Source: Sphingomonadales bacterium
Lineage (GTDB): Bacteria; Pseudomonadota; Alphaproteobacteria; Sphingomonadales; Sphingomonadaceae
NCBI GenBank assembly: GCA_004173185.1
Contig: SEFZ01000006.1
Span: 62,001-126,000, forward strand
Direction of reading: 5' to 3'
DNA length: 64,000 nt
Below the pieces are notes generated by a model, which saw only the letters and a program-made list of their open reading frames with translations, was not told the DNA's origin and did not search any database. This document shows positions 26,935-34,927 of the stretch, in pieces (within the stretch, counting starts at the first letter, position 1; each line of letters begins with the position of its first letter). The translations under genes were made by a program, and so were the position numbers.

Positions 26935-27833
26935 GCGATCGCTCCGACAATGACCCACAGCAGGATGCAGGCGACACGATAGATTGCGAGCGCGCGCCCT
27001 AGATCGGCTGTTACTACTGCCGCTCCGGCACCGAGCGCGGCGCGCATCGCCGGTTCGCCGTCATAGGAAACCGGGCCGCCGAGTCGCCTTTGCAATACCC
27101 CCGCCATTGCGGCTTCCGGCCAGCCACCATTGGGCGATGCGTGGCGCCCAGCGTCGCGCCACATTGTCCGCCAACCGCCGCGCCCGGCAATACAGATCAA
27201 CCCGCCGGCCAATCGCGCGGGCAGCCAATTGACCAAATCGTCGGCGCGGGCCGATGCCCAGCCGAACCAGCGCAGCGCATCAGTGCGATGCCCTACCATC
27301 GAATCCGCGGTATTGATCGCCTTCGCCGCGAACAGTCCCGGCAGCCCGGCGAGGAGGAACCAGAAGGCCGGTGCGATCACGCCATCGCAAAAGCTCTCGG
27401 CCAAGCTTTCCACCGCCGCCGTGGCGATCCCGACTTCGTCGAGCGTAGCGGTATCGCGTCCGACGATCATCGCCACCGCCGCGCGCGCACCGGGCAGATC
27501 GGCGTCAAGCAGGCGCGCATGTACCGCGGCAACATGGTCGTGAAGACTACGCTGAGCGAGGCCTGTCGTGCCGATCGCGACGATAACGAGTGCACCCCAG
27601 AAATCCTGCACGGCCCATTCGATCGCGCCGCCGAGAATCGCGGACGATGCGACCAGCAGGGCGAGCAGCGCAACGCCAGCACAGCGCCGCCGCAAGGCTC
27701 CGCCGCGATTCCATCGCCGCTCCAACGCCGCGATCATCGCCCCGACCGCCATCACTGGATGGGGCCAGCGCCGGGGATATCCAAGCATCGCCTCCGCAGC
27801 CAGAATCGCCGTTAGAAGCACCGCGTGGTTCAT
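26922..27833 (-). CDS. cbiB: Adenosylcobinamide-phosphate synthase
   Basis: A 303-residue inner-membrane enzyme (called cobD in the aerobic nomenclature) that attaches aminopropanol phosphate to cobyric acid. The family start is EAMLGYPRRWPHPVMAVG. Further signatures are ESLAESFCDGVIAPAFWFL and AINTADSMVGHRTDALRWFG, then WASARADDLVNWLPARLAG. Transmembrane segments lie near both ends. The start overlaps the stop of the ABC ATPase gene by four bases. Together with cobD it supplies and attaches the linker of the nucleotide loop. Confidence 0.95.
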   Translation of the reverse strand: MNHAVLLTAILAAEAMLGYPRRWPHPVMAVGAMIAALERRWNRGGALRRRCAGVALLALLVASSAILGGAIEWAVQDFWGALVIVAIGTTGLAQRSLHDHVAAVHARLLDADLPGARAAVAMIVGRDTATLDEVGIATAAVESLAESFCDGVIAPAFWFLLAGLPGLFAAKAINTADSMVGHRTDALRWFGWASARADDLVNWLPARLAGGLICIAGRGGWRTMWRDAGRHASPNGGWPEAAMAGVLQRRLGGPVSYDGEPAMRAALGAGAAVVTADLGRALAIYRVACILLWVIVGAIAWAL

Positions 27834-28600
27834 CGCGCGATCGGCAGGATGAAGCGTTGGCCGCCGGGCGTGACGCCGACCTCAACCTCGACGCCGTACG
27901 CTTCGGCGATCAAGGGAGGGGTAAGCACCTCCGGCGCAGGCCCCGAGGCGACGATACGACCATGGCGCAGCAGCACCACATCGTCGGCAACCCGCGCCGC
28001 AAGGTGAAGATCGTGCAGTACCAGGATCACGCCGCGCCCTGCCGTCGCCTCGCTGCGCAAGCGGGCAAGCACGTCGAGTTGATGCGCTGGATCCAGACTG
28101 GCGAGGGGTTCGTCGGCCAGCAGCCAATCGGGCTCCCCCGCCAGGACACGCGCCAGCAACGCGCGGCTTCGCTCGCCTCCCGACAAACGCTCTACCCCGC
28201 GCTGGGCAAGCGCGGTCATATCTGTCGCCGACAGCGCCCGCTGTACGGCGGCCCGGTCGGTGGCGGTCAAGCCCCAGCGGCCGCAATGCGGCAGCCGGCC
28301 AAGCTCGACCAGCGTCGCGACATCCACATCCCAATGGACGTCCGCGGCCTGCGGCAACAGGCCGATCGCGCGGGCGCGTGCCCGTCTCTCGATCGTTCTT
28401 ACGTCGACCCCGTCGAGCATCGCCGCGCCCGTATCTGGCGTGCGCAGCGCGGCAAGGCAGGCGAGCAAACTGCTCTTGCCGGCGCCGTTCGAGCCCAACA
28501 ACGCCGTGACGCGCCCGCGCCTGAAGGTGAAACTAATGTCGTCGAGGATGCGATTGCCCGACAGGCTCAGGCCGATATGCTCCGCGCTAAGGGTGTTCAT
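27830..28600 (-). CDS. btuD: Cobalamin/corrinoid ABC transporter ATP-binding protein
   Basis: A 256-residue ABC ATPase driving corrinoid import across the inner membrane. Walker A is ALLGSNGAGKSSLLACLA, the signature motif is LSGGERSRALLARVL, Walker B is WLLADEPLASLDPAHQ and the switch histidine is in VILVLHDLHLAARVAD. ATG 28600 is chosen because it overlaps the btuC stop (ATGA) and MNTLSAEHIGLSLSGNRIL is the domain start. FecCD-type iron-chelate systems have the same fold, but the cobalamin genes on both sides and the riboswitch favour B12. Confidence 0.93.
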   Translation of the reverse strand: MNTLSAEHIGLSLSGNRILDDISFTFRRGRVTALLGSNGAGKSSLLACLAALRTPDTGAAMLDGVDVRTIERRARARAIGLLPQAADVHWDVDVATLVELGRLPHCGRWGLTATDRAAVQRALSATDMTALAQRGVERLSGGERSRALLARVLAGEPDWLLADEPLASLDPAHQLDVLARLRSEATAGRGVILVLHDLHLAARVADDVVLLRHGRIVASGPAPEVLTPPLIAEAYGVEVEVGVTPGGQRFILPIAR

Positions 28601-29559
28601 GCAAGCCTCCGGCGCATACGGATCAACAGCCACAGGAAAAACGGCCCGCCCAGCATCGACATGGCGATGCCGATCCGTAGCTCGCTCACCGTGGGCGCGA
28701 TCCGGACCAGAATGTCCGCGAGCATCAGCAACAGCGCCCCGCCGATTGCCGAGGGTATCAGGATCGCGGAGGGCCGATTGCCGACCAGCGGGCGCACGAG
28801 ATGCGGCACCATCAATCCGACGAAGCCGATCACGCCCGCAGCCGCGACCGCTGCACCAACAGCCAGCGCGATGCCGATGACCACTCTTGCTTGTAACCGG
28901 CCGGGGGCGATGCCCATCGATCGCGCGGCTTGCTCGCCCAGCGTGAGTGCATCCAGCGAACGGCCGGTGGTGATCAGCACTGCGCTGCCCAGCAGGATCA
29001 ATGGCAGCGCGACCTTGACGTCATCCCAGCTGCGATCGGTCAACGCCCCCATCAGCCAGGTAACGATCTGCGAGGATACGAACGGCGTTGGTGCAAGGCT
29101 GATCGCCAGCGCAGTCATCGAGCCGGCAATGCTGGTTATGATCATGCCCGCCAGAGTGAACAGGATCAGGCTGCCGGATCGCCCGGCGATAAGCGCCAGC
29201 AGCGCGGTGGTCGCGGCCGCGCCCGCCAACGCAAAGGCAGGCAGCAGCCACAATTGGGCGGCGAAGCCGAAATAGAGCGAGAGCACCGCGCCCAGCGCCG
29301 CGCCCGACGAGACGCCGAATAATCCCGGATCGGCGAGCGGATTGCGCAGATAGCCCTGCATCACCGCGCCCGACAGCCCCAGCGCCGCGCCGACCAGGAT
29401 CGCGAGTATTGTCCGCGGCACGCGCAATTCGACAATGATGATCGATCGCGGGTCCGCGGCCGTCCAGGCTTCCCACGGCACGGCGACCTTGCCCGCCGCA
29501 ACTGACAGGCATGCGGCGACCACGAGCGCGACCAGCAACAAAACAGTGAGCCGGTTCAT
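28597..29559 (-). CDS. btuC: Cobalamin/corrinoid ABC transporter permease
   Basis: A 320-residue FecCD/BtuC-type permease with about ten transmembrane helices. Conserved stretches are VELRVPRTILAILVGAALGL, GALTDRSWDDVKVALPLIL and GVIGFVGLMVPHLVRPLVGN, the last being the ATPase-coupling loop. ATG 29559 is used because MNRLTVLLLVALVVAACLS starts the first helix and overlaps the btuF stop (ATGA). The upstream extension has no ribosome site. Part of the btuF-btuC-btuD set inside the cobalamin operon. Confidence 0.93.
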   Translation of the reverse strand: MNRLTVLLLVALVVAACLSVAAGKVAVPWEAWTAADPRSIIIVELRVPRTILAILVGAALGLSGAVMQGYLRNPLADPGLFGVSSGAALGAVLSLYFGFAAQLWLLPAFALAGAAATTALLALIAGRSGSLILFTLAGMIITSIAGSMTALAISLAPTPFVSSQIVTWLMGALTDRSWDDVKVALPLILLGSAVLITTGRSLDALTLGEQAARSMGIAPGRLQARVVIGIALAVGAAVAAAGVIGFVGLMVPHLVRPLVGNRPSAILIPSAIGGALLLMLADILVRIAPTVSELRIGIAMSMLGGPFFLWLLIRMRRRLA

Positions 29560-30380
29560 CCGTCGATACTCCGCCGCACCTGGCGCAGCCGTGCCATCGC
29601 CGCGATGATCGTCGGGCCGCCGCAATTCATCAGGCGGGTTTCATAAGGCATCACGGCGATGCGGTGCGCCAAGCGCCGCACCGCCGGATTCGACGTCAGC
29701 CGATCCTCATTGGCGGTCGCTGCGGCAATCGAAAGCAGCACGCGCGGCGGGTTCGCGATGAGATATTCAAGCGGCAGCACGTCCCATTTCTTCAAGCCAT
29801 AGACCGCGCTCATGTTGCGAAACCCCGCACGGCGCAGCAGGTCGTCGGTCAGCGTGCCGGCACCCGGCACCAGCCCGCCCGATTGCCAGACCAAAGCCGG
29901 GACGGGCACCACCGCGTCGTGACGCGCCGCCGCACTGATCCGCACCGCAAGCGCCGCGCCGCGTTCCGGGTGACCGGCGATCCGAGCGATATCGCGTACC
30001 TGCGCTTCGCTTTCCGTGACCGAATCGGGCACCGGATATTGAACCAGCGTGATCCGCATCCGCTTCAGCGCGGCGATCGTCGCGGGCGCGACATGCGGCC
30101 CGGAAATCACGATATCGGGCGCGAGGGCAACGACTTCCTCGGCGGTGCCCGAGATGGATTTGAATCGCCGCGCCTGTTCCAACGGAATCGAAGTGGCGCG
30201 GGGATCGTGCGAATAATGGCTGATCGCCGCGATCTGCGCCGGATCGGCAACGTGCATTAGCACCGCATCGACACACGGATTGATCGACACGATCCGCGGC
30301 GCACGCGGGGGCGGCGACGCAGCGGTCGTCGCCAGCGCGAGCAGTACAAAGCCGGTGCGGCGGTAGCGAAGGACCGTCAA
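29556..30380 (-). CDS. btuF: Cobalamin/corrinoid ABC transporter substrate-binding protein
   Basis: A 274-residue periplasmic binding protein with an N-terminal signal sequence (GFVLLALATTAASPPPRA). The mature part begins PRIVSINPCVDAVLMHVADP, the standard front of the helical-backbone binding fold of BtuF/FecB, followed by AAISHYSHDPRATSIPLEQA. No lipobox is visible, so it is soluble in the periplasm. It overlaps cobO at its start and btuC at its end, four bases each. It passes corrinoid delivered by the BtuB receptor to the permease. Confidence 0.9.
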   Translation of the reverse strand: MTVLRYRRTGFVLLALATTAASPPPRAPRIVSINPCVDAVLMHVADPAQIAAISHYSHDPRATSIPLEQARRFKSISGTAEEVVALAPDIVISGPHVAPATIAALKRMRITLVQYPVPDSVTESEAQVRDIARIAGHPERGAALAVRISAAARHDAVVPVPALVWQSGGLVPGAGTLTDDLLRRAGFRNMSAVYGLKKWDVLPLEYLIANPPRVLLSIAAATANEDRLTSNPAVRRLAHRIAVMPYETRLMNCGGPTIIAAMARLRQVRRSIDG

Positions 30381-30988
30381 TATTCGACTCCCTTCTGCGC
30401 CTTGAAGCCGGCGTTGTAGGGGTGCCTCACCTCGGTAAAGTCGGTGACGAGATCGGCGATCTCCAGCAATTCCGGCTTCGCGTTGCGGCCCGTGATGCAG
30501 ATATGCTTGGTGAGCGGCCGTTCCTTCAGGAACGCCACGATTTCCGCGATCGGCAAGGTATCGTCGCGCAGCACGATGTTGAGTTCGTCGAGGATCACAT
30601 AATCGATCTCGGGATCAAGGATCATCGCCTTGGACCGTTCCCAGGCGGCCCGCGCCGCCGCGATATCAAGCGCGCGATCCTGCGTGTCCCAGGTGAAGCC
30701 TTCCCCCATCACTTCGAACGTCGCGAGATCCGGGTGCGCGTCGAAGAAGTTCCGTTCTCCGGTCTCCCACTTGCCCTTCACATATTGCAGGATCGCCACT
30801 TTCAGGCCCCAGCCGATGCTTCGTATCGCCATGCCAAAGGCAGAGGAGGACTTACCCTTGCCGTTGCCGGTGTGGACGATCAGCAAGCCCCGCTCGAGCG
30901 TGCGGCGCGCCTGCATCTTCTCGCGCGCCGCAGCGAGGCGAGCCATGCGGGCGTTGTGGCGGGCGTGTTCGTCCGGCAGGTCGGTCAT
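30377..30988 (-). CDS. cobO: Cob(I)yrinic acid a,c-diamide adenosyltransferase
   Basis: A 203-residue CobO/BtuR-type enzyme that adds the 5'-deoxyadenosyl group to the reduced corrinoid. The P-loop is LIVHTGNGKGKSSSAFGMAI. Other conserved stretches are ILQYVKGKWETGERNFF, VILDELNIVLRDDTLPIAE and KHICITGRNAKPELLEIADL, with the final DFTEVRHPYNAGFKAQKGVE. It accepts several incomplete corrinoids, which suits a salvage pathway. The start overlaps the end of cobD by four bases. Confidence 0.96.
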   Translation of the reverse strand: MTDLPDEHARHNARMARLAAAREKMQARRTLERGLLIVHTGNGKGKSSSAFGMAIRSIGWGLKVAILQYVKGKWETGERNFFDAHPDLATFEVMGEGFTWDTQDRALDIAAARAAWERSKAMILDPEIDYVILDELNIVLRDDTLPIAEIVAFLKERPLTKHICITGRNAKPELLEIADLVTDFTEVRHPYNAGFKAQKGVEY

Positions 30989-31962
30989 GACGTAAACTCC
31001 TCAAGAGCGTTGGCGAGGCGGATGCTTGCGGCAGCGTCGGGCGGCAGGCCGATCCGCAGGTGCTCGGGTCGGTCGGCAAAGGGGCGGGTAAGGATTGCGC
31101 GACGTGCCAGGATTTCGAACAGGCGGTGGGCGTCGGCGCAGTCGATCAGGCGAAACAGCGGCGCGGTGCCGACGATCGACAGACCGGCGCGGACAAGCAG
31201 CGCGTCGAGCGACGCTCCCGCTTCCACGATGCGGGCCTGCTGCGCGTGCCGCCACGCATTATCGCGATACGCCGCCGTGCCGATGGAGATGGCGGGCGAT
31301 GAAACGGGCCAGTCGCCGAGCATGCCGCGTAGCTGCGCGGCCACGGCGCTCCCTGTGATGACAAAGCCCAGTCGCAACCCGGGCAGGCCATAGAATTTGC
31401 CGAACGAGCGCAGCACGATAAATCTGTCCGACGCCAGCGGGGCCAGCCCCGGTGCCGGATCGGCATAGGCTTCGTCGACAACGACGGTCATATGGTCGGC
31501 GAGCGCGCGAAGCGCCGCCGGATCGGCCTGGCGACCATCGGGATTGGCCGGGCTCGCCAGCACCAGCAGGTCGCACTCCGCCAGACGATTGGCGGAGAGT
31601 TCCTCCACCGTTTGTGCTTGCGGCCATGCGGCGTGGTGGCCGGCATAGCCCGTTCGCAATCCCGGCGATCGCGCACCGATCAGCGGCGCGAGCAATCGTA
31701 TCGCCAGGTCTGTCCCCGGCACGGCAACGACATTTGCGGGATCGGTAACGCGGAACGCCGCACCGGCTGCCGCCTCCAGCCCAGAAATTTCTTCCGGCTC
31801 GGGCAGGCGCGTCAGGCCGCGCAATGCGGGCGTGGCGGGCCATGCCCAGGGGGCGATACCGGTCGAAAGATCGATCCAGTCACCGCCCCCGAACAAGGCG
31901 CGCGCCGATGCAACCCGTCCGCCATGGGCGCAGAAGGTGGCAAAGGCGCGCGGATCGAGCAT
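30985..31962 (-). CDS. cobD: Threonine-phosphate decarboxylase
   Basis: A 325-residue PLP enzyme of the aminotransferase I/II fold (CobD in Salmonella naming, CobC in the aerobic naming). It makes aminopropanol phosphate for the nucleotide-loop linker. The cofactor lysine is in VLRSFGKFYGLPGLRLGFV, PLP contacts lie in LVLASPANPDGRQ and VVDEAYADP, and the family N-terminus is FCAHGGRVASARALFGGGD. It starts three bases after the btuB stop. The histidinol-phosphate aminotransferase fold is similar, but the context settles the role. Confidence 0.93.
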   Translation of the reverse strand: MLDPRAFATFCAHGGRVASARALFGGGDWIDLSTGIAPWAWPATPALRGLTRLPEPEEISGLEAAAGAAFRVTDPANVVAVPGTDLAIRLLAPLIGARSPGLRTGYAGHHAAWPQAQTVEELSANRLAECDLLVLASPANPDGRQADPAALRALADHMTVVVDEAYADPAPGLAPLASDRFIVLRSFGKFYGLPGLRLGFVITGSAVAAQLRGMLGDWPVSSPAISIGTAAYRDNAWRHAQQARIVEAGASLDALLVRAGLSIVGTAPLFRLIDCADAHRLFEILARRAILTRPFADRPEHLRIGLPPDAAASIRLANALEEFTS

Positions 31963-31965
31963 CGA

Positions 31966-33894
31966 TCAGTAGCTCAGTCGGATGCCGCCAAACGCGCCGC
32001 GACCCGGCTGCCCATATTGATAGATTGTCTGGTAGCGCGCGTTGAACGCATTCTCCACGCGGCCATAGATTTCCAGATGCGCGGTGACCGGGAAGGAAAC
32101 GCGCAGGTCTGCGAGAGCATAACCATCGATACGGCGCGCGTTCGACGCATTGTCGAAACTGTCGCCGACCGCGGTGACAGTCACCCCCGTCGTCAGCCCG
32201 AACGGCCAGCGATAATCCGCGTTCACGGTGATGCTGTTATTCGGCCGGCGCGCAAGATCGCGGCCGAAGTTCGTCGTGCCCGTCGAACGGTTCTTGGCCT
32301 CGAGATAGGTGTAGCTTGCGCCCACCGTCAGCGCCTCGGTCGGGCGCAGCAGCAGCGCCACCTCCACACCCTGCGACAACGTCTTCGCGATATTGTCATA
32401 GGTTCCGCCTGGCCGTCCGGCACAGATTCCGGTCAGCGGCGCAGTGCATGAAACGAAGGTGATCAGATCGCGCGAGGTGCGGCGGAAATAGGTCGCGCTC
32501 GCTTCGAAAGCGCCGCCCAATGCACGCTGCGTCACGCCGGCATCCCAGCCCTGCGACCGTTCCGGCCCAAGGTTCGCATTCCCATATTCGCTCTGCAGCT
32601 GATACAGGGTCGGCGCCTTGAAGCCCTCGGAATAGCTCGCGCGAAACGCCGTCGCGCCGCCATTGGGCGAATAGACCGCGCTGCCCGAGAAGCTGGTCTC
32701 GCCACCGAAGACGTTGTGATCGTCGTGCCGCACTCCGGCGGTCGCGGTCAGCCCGGCAATCGGCGTCACGGCCAACTGGCCGTAAGCGCTGAACAACCGT
32801 GCACGACCATTGGTGACCGGACCACCATAGCTCGAAGTCGAGAAGCGCGAGACTTCGCGCTCGGCGCCGAAGGTGGCGAACACGGCCGAATTCAGGTCGA
32901 TGACGCCCTGATATTCCAGCCGGTCGTTGCGGCCGGTGCCGCGAAACGTCTCGGTCGGCGTGCCGTCGGGGTCGATGTTGCGACGGTCGGTATTGGTGTG
33001 GGCATAGCCGAAGCGGTTACGGAACCGCCCGTCCAGCAGTGCCGCGTTCAGGCCGGCATAACCGGTCCACTGCTCGCTATCGCCATATTCGCGTGTGTCG
33101 CCGAACGAATAAAGCGGCGCCGGGTAGCCATCGATATCGGTGCGGCCGTTGGTATAGAATCCGCGCAGATCGGCCGAGACGTTCGACGCCAGCTCGATCT
33201 TGAGGCTGCCATTCGCGGCATAATTGCGAAAGCCATCGCGCTCGGTGCCACGGGCGTAGGTCGAAATCCCGTCGGTGGTGTAATAGCCCCCGCCCAGGCT
33301 TGCCGAAACCGACCCCGCTTTGCCCGAGACATTGGCAAAGGCCTGTCCGGTATTGTTCGAGCCGCCTTCGACCCGCGCATTCACCGCCAGCGCATCGGTC
33401 GGCTGGCGGGTAATCAGGTTCACCACGCCGCCGATCGCCTGGCTGCCCCACAGAACCGACTGTGCGCCGCGCAGTACCTCGATTCGCGAGATGTTGCCGA
33501 TCAGCAAATTACCGAAGTTGAACCCGCCGCCCGGCGACGATGGATCGTTGAGCTTGATGCCGTCGATCAGCGCAACGGTGTGGTCGCTCTCGGCACCGCG
33601 GATGTTGACCGAGGTGGAGGTGCCGGCCCCGCCATTGCGCGTGACGGTAACGCCCGGCACCTGCCGTAGCAGATCGGACACGACTACCGCCTGGCGCTGG
33701 GTGATGGTCTCGCTGTCGAGCACAGTGACCGCCTGGCCGACCGTGGATGCTGCCCGCGCTTCGCGGTTGGCGGTAACGATGATGTCAGAGCCGGCGTCGG
33801 CGCGCTCGATCCCGGTTGGGGATGCGCTTTGCGCAAATGCGGGGGTTGCCAATGCGGTGCACGGCAGCAGAATCAGATAGGCATAGTTTTTCAC
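31966..33894 (-). CDS. btuB: TonB-dependent vitamin B12 receptor
   Basis: A 642-residue outer-membrane receptor, the normal length for BtuB. GTG 33894 is preferred; GAGGGA lies eight bases upstream and it opens a signal peptide (KNYAYLILLPCTALATPAFA). The TonB box is near SDIIVTANREARA, the plug has SRIEVLRGAQSVLWGSQAIG, and the last strand is GRGAFGGIRLSY. It is preceded by a cobalamin riboswitch, which identifies the ligand and predicts repression when B12 is plentiful. First gene of the eleven-gene operon. Confidence 0.95.
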   Translation of the reverse strand: MKNYAYLILLPCTALATPAFAQSASPTGIERADAGSDIIVTANREARAASTVGQAVTVLDSETITQRQAVVVSDLLRQVPGVTVTRNGGAGTSTSVNIRGAESDHTVALIDGIKLNDPSSPGGGFNFGNLLIGNISRIEVLRGAQSVLWGSQAIGGVVNLITRQPTDALAVNARVEGGSNNTGQAFANVSGKAGSVSASLGGGYYTTDGISTYARGTERDGFRNYAANGSLKIELASNVSADLRGFYTNGRTDIDGYPAPLYSFGDTREYGDSEQWTGYAGLNAALLDGRFRNRFGYAHTNTDRRNIDPDGTPTETFRGTGRNDRLEYQGVIDLNSAVFATFGAEREVSRFSTSSYGGPVTNGRARLFSAYGQLAVTPIAGLTATAGVRHDDHNVFGGETSFSGSAVYSPNGGATAFRASYSEGFKAPTLYQLQSEYGNANLGPERSQGWDAGVTQRALGGAFEASATYFRRTSRDLITFVSCTAPLTGICAGRPGGTYDNIAKTLSQGVEVALLLRPTEALTVGASYTYLEAKNRSTGTTNFGRDLARRPNNSITVNADYRWPFGLTTGVTVTAVGDSFDNASNARRIDGYALADLRVSFPVTAHLEIYGRVENAFNARYQTIYQYGQPGRGAFGGIRLSY

Positions 33895-33941
33895 GGTGGT
33901 GTTCCCTCGTATCAACAACGGGGGCACGCACCACGGTTCGC

Positions 33942-33957
33942 CGGAACTGGTGTTCCG
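33942..33957 (-). promoter_or_regulatory. Hairpin in the btuB leader
   Basis: A 6-bp perfect stem CGGAAC/GTTCCG with a four-base loop lies between the riboswitch aptamer and the btuB start. A smaller CGAGG/CCTCG hairpin lies near 33990. Either could belong to the riboswitch expression platform; I see no terminator T-run, so control at translation initiation is the simpler reading. Confidence 0.35.
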
Positions 33958-34041
33958 TCGCGCACGACCCCAACGACGTCGTCACGCGAGGAAAACCTCG
34001 ATCGCCCGGAACACCCCGTCCGCACGAAGGACAACCGCGAC

Positions 34042-34195
34042 AGGCAGGTCTCCTGGCTTCCGGGTCATCGTCCTGCTCGGCCTTCCCAGATCTTTCGATC
34101 CAGTGGCACACGTACGGAGCAAGGCTCGCCGGTCACAGTTGCGGGGACAGCTTCGGATCACAAGCTTGACGCCTGCTTCCGAATTCCCTTTTGAT
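34042..34195 (-). ncRNA. Cobalamin riboswitch (B12 element)
   Basis: Read on the minus strand, the region carries the conserved blocks of the cobalamin riboswitch in order: AAAGGGAATTCGGAAGC, CAACTGTGACCGGCGAGC, CCACTGG, CTGGGAAGGCCGAGCAGG, then GATGACCCGGAAGCCAGG and AGACCTGCC, the B12 box end. It lies 148 bases upstream of the btuB start and therefore controls the uptake/salvage operon. It is on the opposite strand to cobU, so it does not regulate that gene directly. Confidence 0.95.
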
Positions 34196-34254
34196 TCCAT
34201 CTCTGGAAACCTGTCGCGTCGGCGCATCTACGGTCCAGCAGAGCAGAAGGCAAG

Positions 34255-34767
34255 ATGATCGCAAAAACCCTGTTCGTCGGCGGCGCACGCTCCGGCAAAA
34301 GCCGCCTCGCACTCGCAACTGCGGAACGTCATGCCGGCCCGCTTCACTATCTCGCCACCGCCGAGAATGGCGACGCCGAGATGGCTGAGCGAATCGCGAT
34401 GCATCAGGCGGAGCGCAGCGCGCAGTGGCGAACGGTGGAATGCCCGCTCGATCTGCCCGAGGCGATCGCGGCGATTTCATCTGGAGTAATACTCGTCGAT
34501 TGCCTGACGCTGTGGCTATCCAATCTCATGCTGGGCAACCATCCGATCGAGCGCCGCTCCAACGATCTGCTCGCTGCAATCGCAGCAACGCCGCTGCCTT
34601 TGGTCATCGTCACGAACGAAGTTGGCCTGGGCATCGTCCCCGCGCACCCGCTCGGCCGCGAATTCCGCGATATGGCCGGGCGTCTCAACCAGAAAGTGGC
34701 CGCAGGCGTGGACGCTGCTTATTTCGTCGTGTCGGGGATGGTCCTGCCGCTGCACAAATTCGGATAG
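34255..34767 (+). CDS. cobU: Bifunctional adenosylcobinamide kinase / guanylyltransferase
   Basis: A 170-residue enzyme (CobU, also called CobP) that phosphorylates adenosylcobinamide and then transfers GMP to it. The P-loop is FVGGARSGKSRLALATAER. Further signatures are HYLATAENGDAEMAERIAMH with the guanylylated histidine region, ILVDCLTLWLSNLML and VIVTNEVGLGIVPAHPLGR. Its length is standard. It is the only cobalamin gene on the plus strand here, divergent from btuB across the riboswitch, with 60 bases between aptamer and start codon. No riboswitch is visible on its own strand. Confidence 0.95.
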   Translation: MIAKTLFVGGARSGKSRLALATAERHAGPLHYLATAENGDAEMAERIAMHQAERSAQWRTVECPLDLPEAIAAISSGVILVDCLTLWLSNLMLGNHPIERRSNDLLAAIAATPLPLVIVTNEVGLGIVPAHPLGREFRDMAGRLNQKVAAGVDAAYFVVSGMVLPLHKFG

Positions 34768-34927
34768 AAATGGCAGCTTTCCGAGAGCCGAAATAGCCCA
34801 CAGTCGCATTGCTGACTGACAGCGTATGCCAGGAGCAGTCTGGCAGCTTCTGGGCTGTTTCCGCCTGACCGCTTTTGGCCTTCGATTGCCAAGTGCGGAC
34901 GTCGCCGATCGCGGCAGAGAAAGCGCC

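Noticed and set aside
34042..34254. A second cobalamin riboswitch serving cobU on the plus strand
   Set aside because: The conserved blocks read correctly only on the minus strand; nothing similar is left in the 60 bases before cobU.
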